Positions 37,232 to 46,447 of a stretch of DNA of 64,000 bases are shown here, in pieces. This stretch comes from Planomonospora parontospora (GTDB lineage: Bacteria; Actinomycetota; Actinomycetes; Streptosporangiales; Streptosporangiaceae). The position numbers were made by a program, and so were the translations under genes. The notes beneath the pieces are model-generated. The model worked only from the letters and a program-made list of their open reading frames with translations. It was not told the DNA's origin and did not search any database. Positions within the stretch are counted from its first letter, which is position 1. The number at the start of each line of letters is the position of its first letter. The stretch spans positions 62,001 to 126,000 of the forward strand of contig BMQD01000019.1 in NCBI GenBank assembly GCA_014647935.1. The letters are read 5' to 3'.

Positions 37232-39103
37232 ATGTCCCCCGAACCCCCGGATACCGCCGCCCCCGAGCCGGAAACCGCGACCCGGCCGCCACGACCCCGC
37301 ACCCGGCCCCTCGCCGGGATGCGCTCGCTGTGGCGGATGAAGTCCTACCTCCGCCCCTACTCCACCCGCCTGGCCGTCATCTGGGCGGCCTCCTTCCTCG
37401 GAACCGGGATCGGGATCGTCATCCCGCTCGTCGGCAGGGAGGTCGTCGACGGCCCCGTCGCCCGCGGCGACGACTCGGGCCTGCTCCCCCTGGCACTGCT
37501 CGCCCTCGCGCTGGGCGCGGTCGAGGCGCTGCTCATCCTGGTGCGCCGCTGGCTGCTGGCCGACGCCGTCATCGGCCTGGAGACCCGGATCCGCGACGAC
37601 CTCTACCGGCACCTGCAGCGGCTGCCGATGGCCTTCCACGGAGCCTGGCAGTCCGGCCAGCTGCTCTCGCGCGCGACGACCGACCTGTCGACGATCCGGC
37701 GGTTCCTCGGCTTCGGCATGCTCTTCCTCGTGCTGATCACCGCGCAGATCCTCACGGTGACCGTCCTGCTGCTGCAGATGTACTGGCCGCTCGGCCTGCT
37801 GGTCGCCGCGTCGGCGGTGCCGGTCGTGGTCACCTCGCTGCGCTTCGAGCGCCGTTACATCGACGTCTCGCGCCGGGTGCAGGACCAGCAGGGCGACCTG
37901 GCCACCGTCGTCGAGGAGTCGGCGGCCGGCATCCGCACGATCAAGGCCTTCGGCCGCGGCCGTCACGTCTACGGCGCCTTCGACGCCGGAGCCGGCGAGG
38001 TCTACCGGACCGCGATGGAGAAGGTGCGGCTCTCCGCCAGGTTCTTCACCTTCCTGGAGGTGATCCCGAACGTCACCCTCGCCGCCGTGCTGCTGCTCGG
38101 CGCGCTGGCGGTGGGCTCGGGCGCGCTGTCGCTGGGCACGCTGGTGGCCTTCACCACGCTCATGCTCCAGCTGGTGTGGCCCATCTCGGCCCTCGGCTTC
38201 ATCCTGGCGATGGCGCAGGAGGCGATGACCGCGGCGGACCGGGTGATGGAGGTGCTGGACGTCGAGCCCGCCATCACCGGGGGCGTCCGGACGGTCTCGC
38301 GGCCGAGCGGGCACCTGCGCTTCGAGGGCGTGGAGTTCCGCTTCCCGGGCGCCGCGGAGCCGGTGCTGCGCGACGTCTGGCTGGAGGTTCGGCCGGGCGA
38401 GACGGTCGCGGTCGTGGGCGCGACGGGTTCGGGCAAGACCACGCTGACCGCTCTGGTCCCCCGGCTGCACGACGTCACCGCGGGCCGGGTCACGATCGAC
38501 GGTCACGACGTGCGCGACCTGTCGCTGCCCGCGCTGCGCTCCATGGTCGCCACCGCCTTCGAGGAGCCGACCCTGTTCTCCATGAGCGTCCGGGAGAACC
38601 TCACGCTCGGGCGGCCGGACGCCACCGAGGAGGAGGTCGAGGCGGCCCTGCGGGTCGCCCAGGCGGAGTTCGTCCACCGGCTGCCGTGGGGGCTGGAGAC
38701 CAGGATCGGCGAGCAGGGCATGTCCCTGTCCGGCGGCCAGCGCCAGCGCCTCGCCTTGGCCCGCGCGGTCCTTTCCCGGCCCCGGGTCCTGGTGCTGGAC
38801 GACACCCTCTCGGCGCTCGACGTCGAGACCGAGGCCCTGGTGGAGGGGGCCCTCCGGCACGTGCTGCGGGACACCACCGGGATCGTGGTCGCGCACCGCG
38901 CCTCCACCGTGCTGCTCGCCGACCGGGTCGCCCTGCTGTCCGGCGGCACGATCGCGCACGTCGGCCGCCACCAGGAGCTGATGGCGGGCGTGCCGGAGTA
39001 CCGCGCGCTGCTCTCCGCCGACCTGGAGGAGGACCCGGGCGAGCGCGCCGGTCTCGATGACGACTTCGACGATGACGTGGACGCGGAGGGGGCGCTGCGG
39101 TGA
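37232..39103 (+). CDS. ABC exporter half-transporter, degenerate ATP site
   Basis: 623 residues: an exporter-type six-helix membrane domain (about 45-330) and an ATP-binding domain. Walker A GATGSGKTT is near residue 395 and the signature LSGGQRQRLALARA near 500. After Walker B the catalytic Glu is replaced by Asp (D523-D524 in VLDDTLSALD). Such a change marks the non-consensus site of heterodimeric exporters (TmrAB, BmrCD type). It overlaps the next gene by GTGA, as expected for two subunits of one pump. The exported compound is unknown. Confidence 0.93.
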   Translation: MSPEPPDTAAPEPETATRPPRPRTRPLAGMRSLWRMKSYLRPYSTRLAVIWAASFLGTGIGIVIPLVGREVVDGPVARGDDSGLLPLALLALALGAVEALLILVRRWLLADAVIGLETRIRDDLYRHLQRLPMAFHGAWQSGQLLSRATTDLSTIRRFLGFGMLFLVLITAQILTVTVLLLQMYWPLGLLVAASAVPVVVTSLRFERRYIDVSRRVQDQQGDLATVVEESAAGIRTIKAFGRGRHVYGAFDAGAGEVYRTAMEKVRLSARFFTFLEVIPNVTLAAVLLLGALAVGSGALSLGTLVAFTTLMLQLVWPISALGFILAMAQEAMTAADRVMEVLDVEPAITGGVRTVSRPSGHLRFEGVEFRFPGAAEPVLRDVWLEVRPGETVAVVGATGSGKTTLTALVPRLHDVTAGRVTIDGHDVRDLSLPALRSMVATAFEEPTLFSMSVRENLTLGRPDATEEEVEAALRVAQAEFVHRLPWGLETRIGEQGMSLSGGQRQRLALARAVLSRPRVLVLDDTLSALDVETEALVEGALRHVLRDTTGIVVAHRASTVLLADRVALLSGGTIAHVGRHQELMAGVPEYRALLSADLEEDPGERAGLDDDFDDDVDAEGALR

Positions 39104-41004
39104 GCGACCAGAAGACGACGGACACGGCGGACACGGCGGGCACCACCGATGCGACCGGGGCGACCGGCGCGGTGCGGGACTGGCGCGGTGTCGCCGCCGA
39201 GGACCGGGACGAGATCCCGGAGCAGGTGTCGCTCCTGCTCCGGGACCGCTCCCGGCGGCTGCTCGGCGACCTGCTCCGGCCGTACCGCAGGCGGATCGCG
39301 GTGCTGGTCGCGCTCATCGTGGCCGGCAACGCGGCCTCGCTCGCCATCCCCTACCTGGTCAAGGTGGGCATCGACGACGGCATCCCGCCCATGGTCGCGG
39401 GCGAGGGGCCGGCCGTGCTGGTGACGGTCGTCGCGGCGCTGCTGACCGCCGCGGTCGTGCAGGCGGTGACCCGGCAGGCGTTCCTCGGGATGTCCGGCCG
39501 GATCGGCCAGCGCATCGTCCTGGAGCTGCGGCGGCGGGTCTTCCGCCACTTCCAGCGGCTGTCCCTGTCGTTCCACGACGACTACACCTCCGGGCGGGTG
39601 GTGTCCCGGCTGACCTCCGACATCGACGCCATCTCCGAGATGCTGCAGTCGGGCTTCGACGGCCTCGTCACGGCCGTGCTGACCCTCGTCGGCACCGCGG
39701 TCGTGCTGCTCTTCCTCGACGTGCGCCTCGGGCTGGTCGCCCTCCTCCCGCTGCCGGTCCTGCTGCTGTTCACCCGCTGGTTCCGGCGGCAGTCGAGCCT
39801 GGCCTACCGCCGGACCCGGGAGACCGTGGCACTGGTGATCGTCCACTTCGTGGAATCGATGACCGGTATCCGGGCGGTCCAGGCGTTCCGCGGGGAGCCC
39901 CGCAACCAGGAGATCTTCTCCCGGCTCAACGCCGACTACCGGGACGCCAACGTGCGGAGCATGCGCCTGATCGCGATCTTCATGCCCGGCGTCAAGCTCA
40001 TCGGGAACGTCACGACCGCCGCCGTGCTCTTCTACGGCGGCCTGCTGGCCTCCGGCGGCTCGGTGACGGTGGGCGTGCTCGCCGCGTTCCTGCTCTACCT
40101 GCGCCAGTTCTACGAGCCGATGCAGGAGATCAGCCAGTTCTACAACACCTTCCAGTCGGCCGGGGCGGCGCTGGAGAAGCTCTCCGGCGTGCTGGAGGAG
40201 CGGCCCGCGGTGGCCGAGCCGCGCGACCCGGTCCCGCTGGAGCGCCCGGCGGGCGCCATCCGGTTCGAGGGGGTGGAGTTCTCCTACCGGGACGGCACCC
40301 CGGTGCTGCCCCGGACGGACCTGGAGATCCCGGCGGGGCAGGTCGTGGCGCTGGTCGGCGCGACCGGGGCCGGCAAGACCACGCTGGCCAAGCTGGTCGC
40401 CAGGTTCTACGACCCGGTCTCCGGCCGCGTGCTGCTGGACGGGGTCGATCTGCGCGACCTCGGCGAGGACGCGCTGCGCGCCGCGGTGGTCGTGGTGACG
40501 CAGGAGAACTTCCTGTTCAGCGGCACGGTCGCGGACAACGTCAGGTTCGGCCGGCCGGACGCCACCATGGACGAGGTCGTCGAGGCCGCCCGTTCCGTCG
40601 GCGCCCACGACTTCGTCTCGGCGCTCCCCCAGGGCTACGACACGCCCGTCGGCAAGCAGGGCGGGCGGCTGTCGGCGGGGCAGCGGCAGCTGGTGGCGTT
40701 CGCCCGCGCCTTCCTCGCCGACCCCGCCGTGCTGGTCCTCGACGAGGCGACCTCCAGTCTGGACGTCCCCGGCGAGCGGCTGGTGCAGCGGGCCATGCGG
40801 ACGATCCTGTCGGGCCGGACCGCCCTGGTCATCGCGCACCGGCTGTCGACCGTCGAGACCGCGGACCGGGTGCTCGTGATGGACGGCGGGGTGATCGTGG
40901 AGGACGGCCCGCCGGAGGTGCTCATCGCGCGAGCCGGCCGCTTCGCCGGCCTGCACCGGGCCTGGCTGGACAGCATCTCGGATCTGCCGCGCCCCTCCGG
41001 CTGA
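39100..41004 (+). CDS. ABC exporter half-transporter, catalytic subunit
   Basis: 634 residues: an N-terminal 50-residue hydrophilic part, a six-helix membrane domain with the SFHDDYTSGRVVSRLTSDIDAI coupling region, and an ATPase domain with Walker A GATGAGKTT, signature LSAGQRQLVAFARA and a normal catalytic Glu549 in LVLDEATSSLD. GTG 39100 overlaps the first subunit's stop. Together the pair should form one exporter with one consensus and one degenerate ATP site. Neighbouring secreted proteins have their own Sec-type signals and need no ABC export. Confidence 0.93.
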   Translation: MSDQKTTDTADTAGTTDATGATGAVRDWRGVAAEDRDEIPEQVSLLLRDRSRRLLGDLLRPYRRRIAVLVALIVAGNAASLAIPYLVKVGIDDGIPPMVAGEGPAVLVTVVAALLTAAVVQAVTRQAFLGMSGRIGQRIVLELRRRVFRHFQRLSLSFHDDYTSGRVVSRLTSDIDAISEMLQSGFDGLVTAVLTLVGTAVVLLFLDVRLGLVALLPLPVLLLFTRWFRRQSSLAYRRTRETVALVIVHFVESMTGIRAVQAFRGEPRNQEIFSRLNADYRDANVRSMRLIAIFMPGVKLIGNVTTAAVLFYGGLLASGGSVTVGVLAAFLLYLRQFYEPMQEISQFYNTFQSAGAALEKLSGVLEERPAVAEPRDPVPLERPAGAIRFEGVEFSYRDGTPVLPRTDLEIPAGQVVALVGATGAGKTTLAKLVARFYDPVSGRVLLDGVDLRDLGEDALRAAVVVVTQENFLFSGTVADNVRFGRPDATMDEVVEAARSVGAHDFVSALPQGYDTPVGKQGGRLSAGQRQLVAFARAFLADPAVLVLDEATSSLDVPGERLVQRAMRTILSGRTALVIAHRLSTVETADRVLVMDGGVIVEDGPPEVLIARAGRFAGLHRAWLDSISDLPRPSG

Positions 41005-41130
41005 GGGCCCGGCTCCGGAGGGGGCCGGGGCCGGTGCGGCACGCCGTCGCAACCGAGACACAAGTGGATCACCAGTGTGCCCTGTGATGCTCCGCGGGGT
41101 AAGCGAAACCGCGTCGCAGGAGGCACACGT

Positions 41131-41700
41131 ATGAGGAAGAAGGCATTGTCCACCGCGGCGGCCGCCCTGACCGCTCTGGCGGCCGTGGCCGTGGCGGCTC
41201 CCGCGCCCGCGTCCGCCGCGGCCGTGACGATCGAGGTCGAGCGCTCCTACGCCGGGACGGTGCGGGAGTGGATCGACCCGTTCACCTGTCCGACGAACAT
41301 GGTGCTCACCGGCCGCTCGCACTACGGCGACGAGAGGGCCCCCACCACCTACTACTGCAGCTTCATCCTCATCAACGGCGAACAGGCCCAGGTGCGGATC
41401 GGCGAATGGACCTCCCGCCAGAAGGAGAGCAGGGCCGACTACAGCGCCCTCGACCACCAGGTGGTCGTCGGCCGGTGGCACGAAGGCGACGAGAACGGCT
41501 ACACGAGGTACCGCCCCGCCACCGTCTACTGGCGGGGTCAGCAGGTGCTGCTGGCCGACGGGGACATCAGCGGCGCGTACAGGGAGAGCAGCCACACCTG
41601 GCACGCGGACCAGGTCAAGGTCCTGACCGGTCGCAAGCACAGCGGGGACGAGAACGGCACGACCTACTACCGGTTCGCCACCGTGACCGTCGCGGGCTGA
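41131..41700 (+). CDS. secreted protein with HxGDEN repeats, copy 1
   Basis: 189 residues from ATG 41131, seven bases after GGAGG. Residues 1 to about 30 are a Sec signal (MRKKALSTAAAALTALAAVAVAAPAPASA). The mature part contains three spaced copies of a motif: VLTGRSHYGDE, VVGRWHEGDENG and VLTGRKHSGDENG, each followed by an aromatic strand such as TTYYRFATV. Two cysteines probably pair. The repeat form suggests a small beta-rich fold, perhaps metal- or ligand-binding through His and the acidic pair. I do not recognise the family. A close paralogue follows at once. Confidence 0.85.
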   Translation: MRKKALSTAAAALTALAAVAVAAPAPASAAAVTIEVERSYAGTVREWIDPFTCPTNMVLTGRSHYGDERAPTTYYCSFILINGEQAQVRIGEWTSRQKESRADYSALDHQVVVGRWHEGDENGYTRYRPATVYWRGQQVLLADGDISGAYRESSHTWHADQVKVLTGRKHSGDENGTTYYRFATVTVAG

Positions 41701-41887
41701 CCCCGCTGGCCGCCGCCCTCGAAGCGGCGGCGATCCGCCGGCCGTCGCGCCGGGCGGCGTGACCGGCAGGAGCCTGCCGTTCCCGAAGCGGTCCCCTCCT
41801 TGGGCACCCCGGGAGCACCCGGCCGGGCTCCGTCCGGTCTTCACCGCCGTCTTGCGCGTGATCGCATTTCGAAAGGAACCGAAGACA

Positions 41888-42454
41888 ATGAGAACGTACG
41901 GCAAGGCCCTGTCCGTCGTCGCCGTGGTCGCCGCACTGTCGGCCACCACCATGGCCGCCCCCGCCTCGGCGGCGGTGACGATCAAGATGGAACGCATCTA
42001 CAGCGAGACCGTGTCCGAGTGGTGGGGCGTCCAGTTCACCTGCCCGCCGAACCAGGTGCTCACCGGCCGCTCGCACTACGGCGACGAGAACGCGAAGACC
42101 ACCTACCACTGCAGCCGGATCCTGATCGACGGCGAGCAGGTCCAGGTGCACGCCGGAGACTGGACCCCCGCGCAGCGGGAGAGCAGGGCCGACTACAGCG
42201 CCCCCGACCACCAGGTGGTCGTCGGCCGGTGGCACGAAGGCGACGAGAACGGCGACACGAGGTACCGAACCGGCGCGATGTACTGGCGGGGCCAGCAGGT
42301 GCGGCTGATCGACGGGGACACCAGCCGCGAGTACAAGGAGAGCAGCCACACCTGGCAGGCGGCGTACGGCAAGGTCATGACCGGCCGGGTCCACTACGGG
42401 GACGAGAACGGCAAGACCTGGTACCGGTTCGCCACCGTGTCGTTCGAGGGCTGA
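41888..42454 (+). CDS. secreted protein with HxGDEN repeats, copy 2
   Basis: 188 residues from ATG 41888, with AAAGGA upstream and a signal peptide ending at about PASAA. It keeps the same three motifs as copy 1 (VLTGRSHYGDEN, VVGRWHEGDENG, VMTGRVHYGDENG) and long identical blocks such as ESRADYSA and DHQVVVGRWHEGDENG. It is clearly a tandem duplicate. The 187-base gap between the copies contains an AT-richer stretch just before copy 2. Function unknown; extracellular location is predicted from the signal. Confidence 0.85.
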   Translation: MRTYGKALSVVAVVAALSATTMAAPASAAVTIKMERIYSETVSEWWGVQFTCPPNQVLTGRSHYGDENAKTTYHCSRILIDGEQVQVHAGDWTPAQRESRADYSAPDHQVVVGRWHEGDENGDTRYRTGAMYWRGQQVRLIDGDTSREYKESSHTWQAAYGKVMTGRVHYGDENGKTWYRFATVSFEG

Positions 42455-42472
42455 CCCCCCGCGCCGCACGGC

Positions 42473-43618
<1,146 letters not shown>

Positions 43619-43624
43619 CGTGCG

Positions 43625-44032
43625 TCACTCCGTGATGGTCGGGGGCGCGGCCAGGAAGGGGCGCACCTCGAGCCACTCGTGGATCGGCTTCCCGCCCGCC
43701 CCCGGAGCCGCGGACAGCTCTCCGGCCAGTTCGAGCGCCCGTTCGTAGGTCTCGACGTCGATCACCATCCAGCCGGCGATCAGGTCCTTGGTCTCGGCGA
43801 ACGGCCCGTCGGTGACCGGCGGCCGTCCCTCGCCGTCGTAGCGGACGAACGTGCCCTCCGGGGAGAGCGCCTGACCGTCGACGAACTCGCCGGTGGCCTC
43901 CAGCCGGTCGGCGAAGTCGTGCATGTACCGCACGTGGGCCGAGATCTCCTCCGGCGTCCACCGGTCCATCGGCACGTCGTTGACCGGAGCCGGGGCGCCG
44001 CGGTAGTGCTTCAGCAGCAGGTATTTGGCCAT
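43625..44032 (-). CDS. YCII/DGPF-domain protein
   Basis: 135 residues from ATG 44032, six bases after GAGGAG. It carries the family name motif DGPFAETKD near residue 78 and the opening MAKYLLLKHYRG. DGPF proteins are small YCII-like alpha/beta barrels that accompany ECF42 sigma factors; their biochemical role is unknown. Its stop is six bases before the sigma factor start, so the two form one transcription unit. Confidence 0.95.
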   Translation of the reverse strand: MAKYLLLKHYRGAPAPVNDVPMDRWTPEEISAHVRYMHDFADRLEATGEFVDGQALSPEGTFVRYDGEGRPPVTDGPFAETKDLIAGWMVIDVETYERALELAGELSAAPGAGGKPIHEWLEVRPFLAAPPTITE

Positions 44033-44176
44033 CGTGTTCTCCTCGGTGCTCGTGCGGCCCATTGTGGCCGTGTTCGCTCCGGAGACGGAGCCGCACTCGG
44101 ATTCTCGACATCCCGCCGCGATGTTTTTCCGGCGGACTTCGGCGGCCCCCTGACACCCCCGCTCCGCGGGGCCGTG

Positions 44177-44794
44177 TCACCGGGGCCGCAGCCCGTCGAG
44201 GATGATCCCGGCGATGTGCGCGGAGCGTTCCTGACCGGCGTCCTCACCGGCGTGGCGGATCGCGGCGAAGGCGCCGGCGACGATCGCCATCACCTCGTCG
44301 GCCGTGACGTCGTGGCGTACGACGCCGGCGCGGCGGGCGCGGTCGAGCAGGCGTGCGACCTGGTGCGTGAGGTCCGCCGCGGCGTCCGGCGCGGCGTCGC
44401 GCAGGTCGAACTCGGCGGCCGCGAGCGCGCTCTTCACCGCCGCGTTCTCCGCGCCCGAGGCCGTCATCCGGGACAGCAGGGTGAACAGGGCGGCCGGATC
44501 GCCGGTGCCGGCGAGCGCCTCACCCTCCGCCACCAGTCGCCTGATCCGGTCGATCGCAACGGCGAGGTACAGCGCCTCCTTGGTGGGGAAGTGCCGGTGG
44601 ACGGTGCCGGGGCCGACACCCGCGCGGCGGGCGATCTCGTCGAGCGGGACACCCAGGCCGTGCGCGGCGAACAGCCGCTGCGCGGTCCGCAGCACCCGCT
44701 CACGGTTGCGGCGCGCGTCGGCCCGCAGCCCCCGGTCGTCCCCGGGAGGCGTCACCGGCTCGGCCGGAGTGCGGTCAGGCGTTCGGCTGGACAT
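44177..44794 (-). CDS. TetR/AcrR-family regulator
   Basis: 205 residues. The N-terminal helix-turn-helix reads RERVLRTAQRLFAAHGLGVPLDEIARRAGVGPGTVHRHFPTKEALYLAV. The C-terminal ligand/dimer domain is Ala-rich. It is divergent from the SnoaL-like gene; two palindromes in the 125-base space between them are natural binding sites, so it most likely represses itself and that gene. Confidence 0.95.
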   Translation of the reverse strand: MSSRTPDRTPAEPVTPPGDDRGLRADARRNRERVLRTAQRLFAAHGLGVPLDEIARRAGVGPGTVHRHFPTKEALYLAVAIDRIRRLVAEGEALAGTGDPAALFTLLSRMTASGAENAAVKSALAAAEFDLRDAAPDAAADLTHQVARLLDRARRAGVVRHDVTADEVMAIVAGAFAAIRHAGEDAGQERSAHIAGIILDGLRPR

Positions 44795-44810
44795 CTCACC
44801 CCTAGCTTAA

Positions 44811-44826
44811 CCGGGGCAGAGCCCCG
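44811..44826. promoter_or_regulatory. candidate TetR operator 1
   Basis: CGGGGC-AGA-GCCCCG (44812-44826), perfect 6-3-6 palindrome preceded by TTAAC. The half-site resembles operator 2. Confidence 0.6.
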
Positions 44827-44840
44827 TATGCTGCCCGGTA

Positions 44841-44863
44841 TAAACGGGGCGACGACCCGTTTA
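44841..44863. promoter_or_regulatory. candidate TetR operator 2
   Basis: TAAACGGG and CCCGTTTA (44841-44848, 44856-44863), perfect 8-bp arms with a seven-base centre, 57 bases before the SnoaL-like gene. Confidence 0.65.
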
Positions 44864-44919
44864 ATGCCCGCGCCGTTCCGCCGCGGCCGGATCCCACCGG
44901 ACACCAGGAGGCCGCTCCG

Positions 44920-45282
44920 ATGACCACCCGTGAGCAAGCCCGCACCCTGATCCTGCGGATGCAGGAATGCTTCAACACCCGGCGGTTCGACGAGGCCGCC
45001 GACCTGTTCACCCCCGGCTTCCGCAACCACCCGCTCGGCGCCACCGGGTTCGAAGCGGGCAGGGAGGCCTGGCGCCAGGTCGTCGCCCGGTTCCCGGCCA
45101 TGCGCGTCGTCGCCGACGACATCCTGGTCGACGGCGACAAGGTCGCCGTGCGCTCGTCCGTCGAGGGGATGACCGCTCCGGGCGGCGGCGCCCGGCCGGT
45201 GCTCATCGAGATCTTCCGCGTCGCCGACGGCCGGCTCGCGGAGGCCTGGGGCGTCACCGAGGGCCCGGACCCGCGTCGCTGA
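44920..45282 (+). CDS. SnoaL-like/NTF2-fold protein
   Basis: 120 residues with the ester-cyclase/SnoaL pattern: an N-terminal helix, FNTRRFDEAADLFTPGFRNHP, a central strand set VADDILVDGDKVAVRSSVEGM and the ending EIFRVADGRLAEAWGVTEGPD. These cone-shaped proteins bind small hydrophobic molecules and include polyketide cyclases, but most such stand-alone genes have unknown substrates. Its promoter region contains TetR-type palindromes, so ligand-responsive control is likely. Confidence 0.88.
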   Translation: MTTREQARTLILRMQECFNTRRFDEAADLFTPGFRNHPLGATGFEAGREAWRQVVARFPAMRVVADDILVDGDKVAVRSSVEGMTAPGGGARPVLIEIFRVADGRLAEAWGVTEGPDPRR

Positions 45283-45299
45283 GCCCCTGTGCCGGGGCC

Positions 45300-45337
45300 G
45301 TCCCGCGGTCTGCGCCACGTGGCGCGGGCCGCGGGAC
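45300..45337. terminator. bidirectional terminator, nested palindromes
   Basis: Outer arms GTCCCGCGG/CCGCGGGAC (45300-45308, 45329-45337) enclose a perfect 14-bp palindrome GCGCCACGTGGCGC (45312-45325), between convergent genes. Confidence 0.7.
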
Positions 45338-45375
45338 CGGGCAGGCGGACGGTCGCTCCGGCCGTGCCGTACGGC

Positions 45376-46341
45376 TCACCCCCGCCGCAGGGCGGGCAGC
45401 AGTTCCTTCTCCGACCACTCGATGAACGCGCGCTGGTGCTCGGCGCCGATCTGGACCAGTGCGACGTGGGTGAACCCGGCATCGGTGTAGGCGCGGACGG
45501 CCTCGACGACCGCCTCCACGTCGGCGCCGCACGGGATCTTCTCCGCGACGTCCTCCGGGCGCACGGTCTCGGCTGCGGCGGCGAAGTTGACCGGGGCCGG
45601 CAGCTCGGCCATGACCTTCCAGCCGGGCAGGGCCCAGCGCCAGAGCCGGTGCGCGCGCTCCACCGCCGCGTCGCGGTCCGGGTCGTAGCTGATCGCCAGC
45701 TGGCCGTAGACCGGCCTGCCCTGGCCGCGCGAGTCGTTGAACCAGCGCACCAGGTCCGTGTCCGGGTCCACCGCGACGAGCGCGTCGCCGTACCGGGCGG
45801 CGATGTCGCCGGACTGCGTGCCGGAGGCGGCGATCGCCAGCGGCACCGGCTGCTCGGGCAGGTCGAACAGCTTGGCCGAGTCGACGTCGAAGTACTCGCC
45901 CCGGTAGGTGAAGTAGCCGCCCTCGAAGAGCCCCTTGATGATCTCGATGGCCTCGCGGAACATCTCGTGCCGGGTGTTGACGGGCGGCCAGCCCTGGCCG
46001 ATCACGTGCTCGTTGAGGTTCTCCCCCGCGCCCAGCCCGAGCGTGAACCGGCCGCCGGACAGCACTCCCACGGTGGCCGCCTTCTGCGCCACCACCGCCG
46101 GGTGGTAGCGCATGATCGGGCAGGTCACGTAGGTCATCAGCGGCAGGCTCTCCGTGGCGTACGCCGCCGCGCCGAGCACCGACCAGGCGTACGGCGAGTG
46201 CCCCATCTCCTCCAGCCACGGGAAGTAGTGGTCGGAGACGACCGCGTAGTCGAAGCCGGCCCGCTCGGCCGCGACCACGTCGTCCACCAGCTGCCGGGCG
46301 GGCGTCTGCTCGCACATCATCGTGTATCCGATTCGCGTCAT
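45376..46341 (-). CDS. LLM-class F420-dependent oxidoreductase
   Basis: 321 residues. The luciferase-like barrel opens with IGYTMMCEQTPARQLVDDVVAAERAGFDYAVVSDHYFPW and includes TLGLGAGENLNEH and a C-terminal HVALVQIGAEHQRAFIEW. This pattern is that of the F420-dependent glucose-6-phosphate dehydrogenase-like subgroup common in actinobacteria. The substrate is unknown. It follows araA on the same strand by 106 bases and could be the last gene of the arabinose transcript; a functional link is not evident. Confidence 0.93.
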   Translation of the reverse strand: MTRIGYTMMCEQTPARQLVDDVVAAERAGFDYAVVSDHYFPWLEEMGHSPYAWSVLGAAAYATESLPLMTYVTCPIMRYHPAVVAQKAATVGVLSGGRFTLGLGAGENLNEHVIGQGWPPVNTRHEMFREAIEIIKGLFEGGYFTYRGEYFDVDSAKLFDLPEQPVPLAIAASGTQSGDIAARYGDALVAVDPDTDLVRWFNDSRGQGRPVYGQLAISYDPDRDAAVERAHRLWRWALPGWKVMAELPAPVNFAAAAETVRPEDVAEKIPCGADVEAVVEAVRAYTDAGFTHVALVQIGAEHQRAFIEWSEKELLPALRRG

Positions 46342-46447
46342 GCCCGGGCTCCTACCCGCCCCTTCCCCGATCTCTCCCCGGGGCGGGGCGGGCAGGACCC
46401 GTCCGACGCGGCCGCCGGCCCCGAGCCGGGCCGGGCCGGAAGCCCTG

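Noticed and set aside
38503-41997. A long leftward open frame opposite the ABC exporter
   Set aside because: Low-complexity His/Arg/Gly composition and full overlap with two well-conserved transporter genes.
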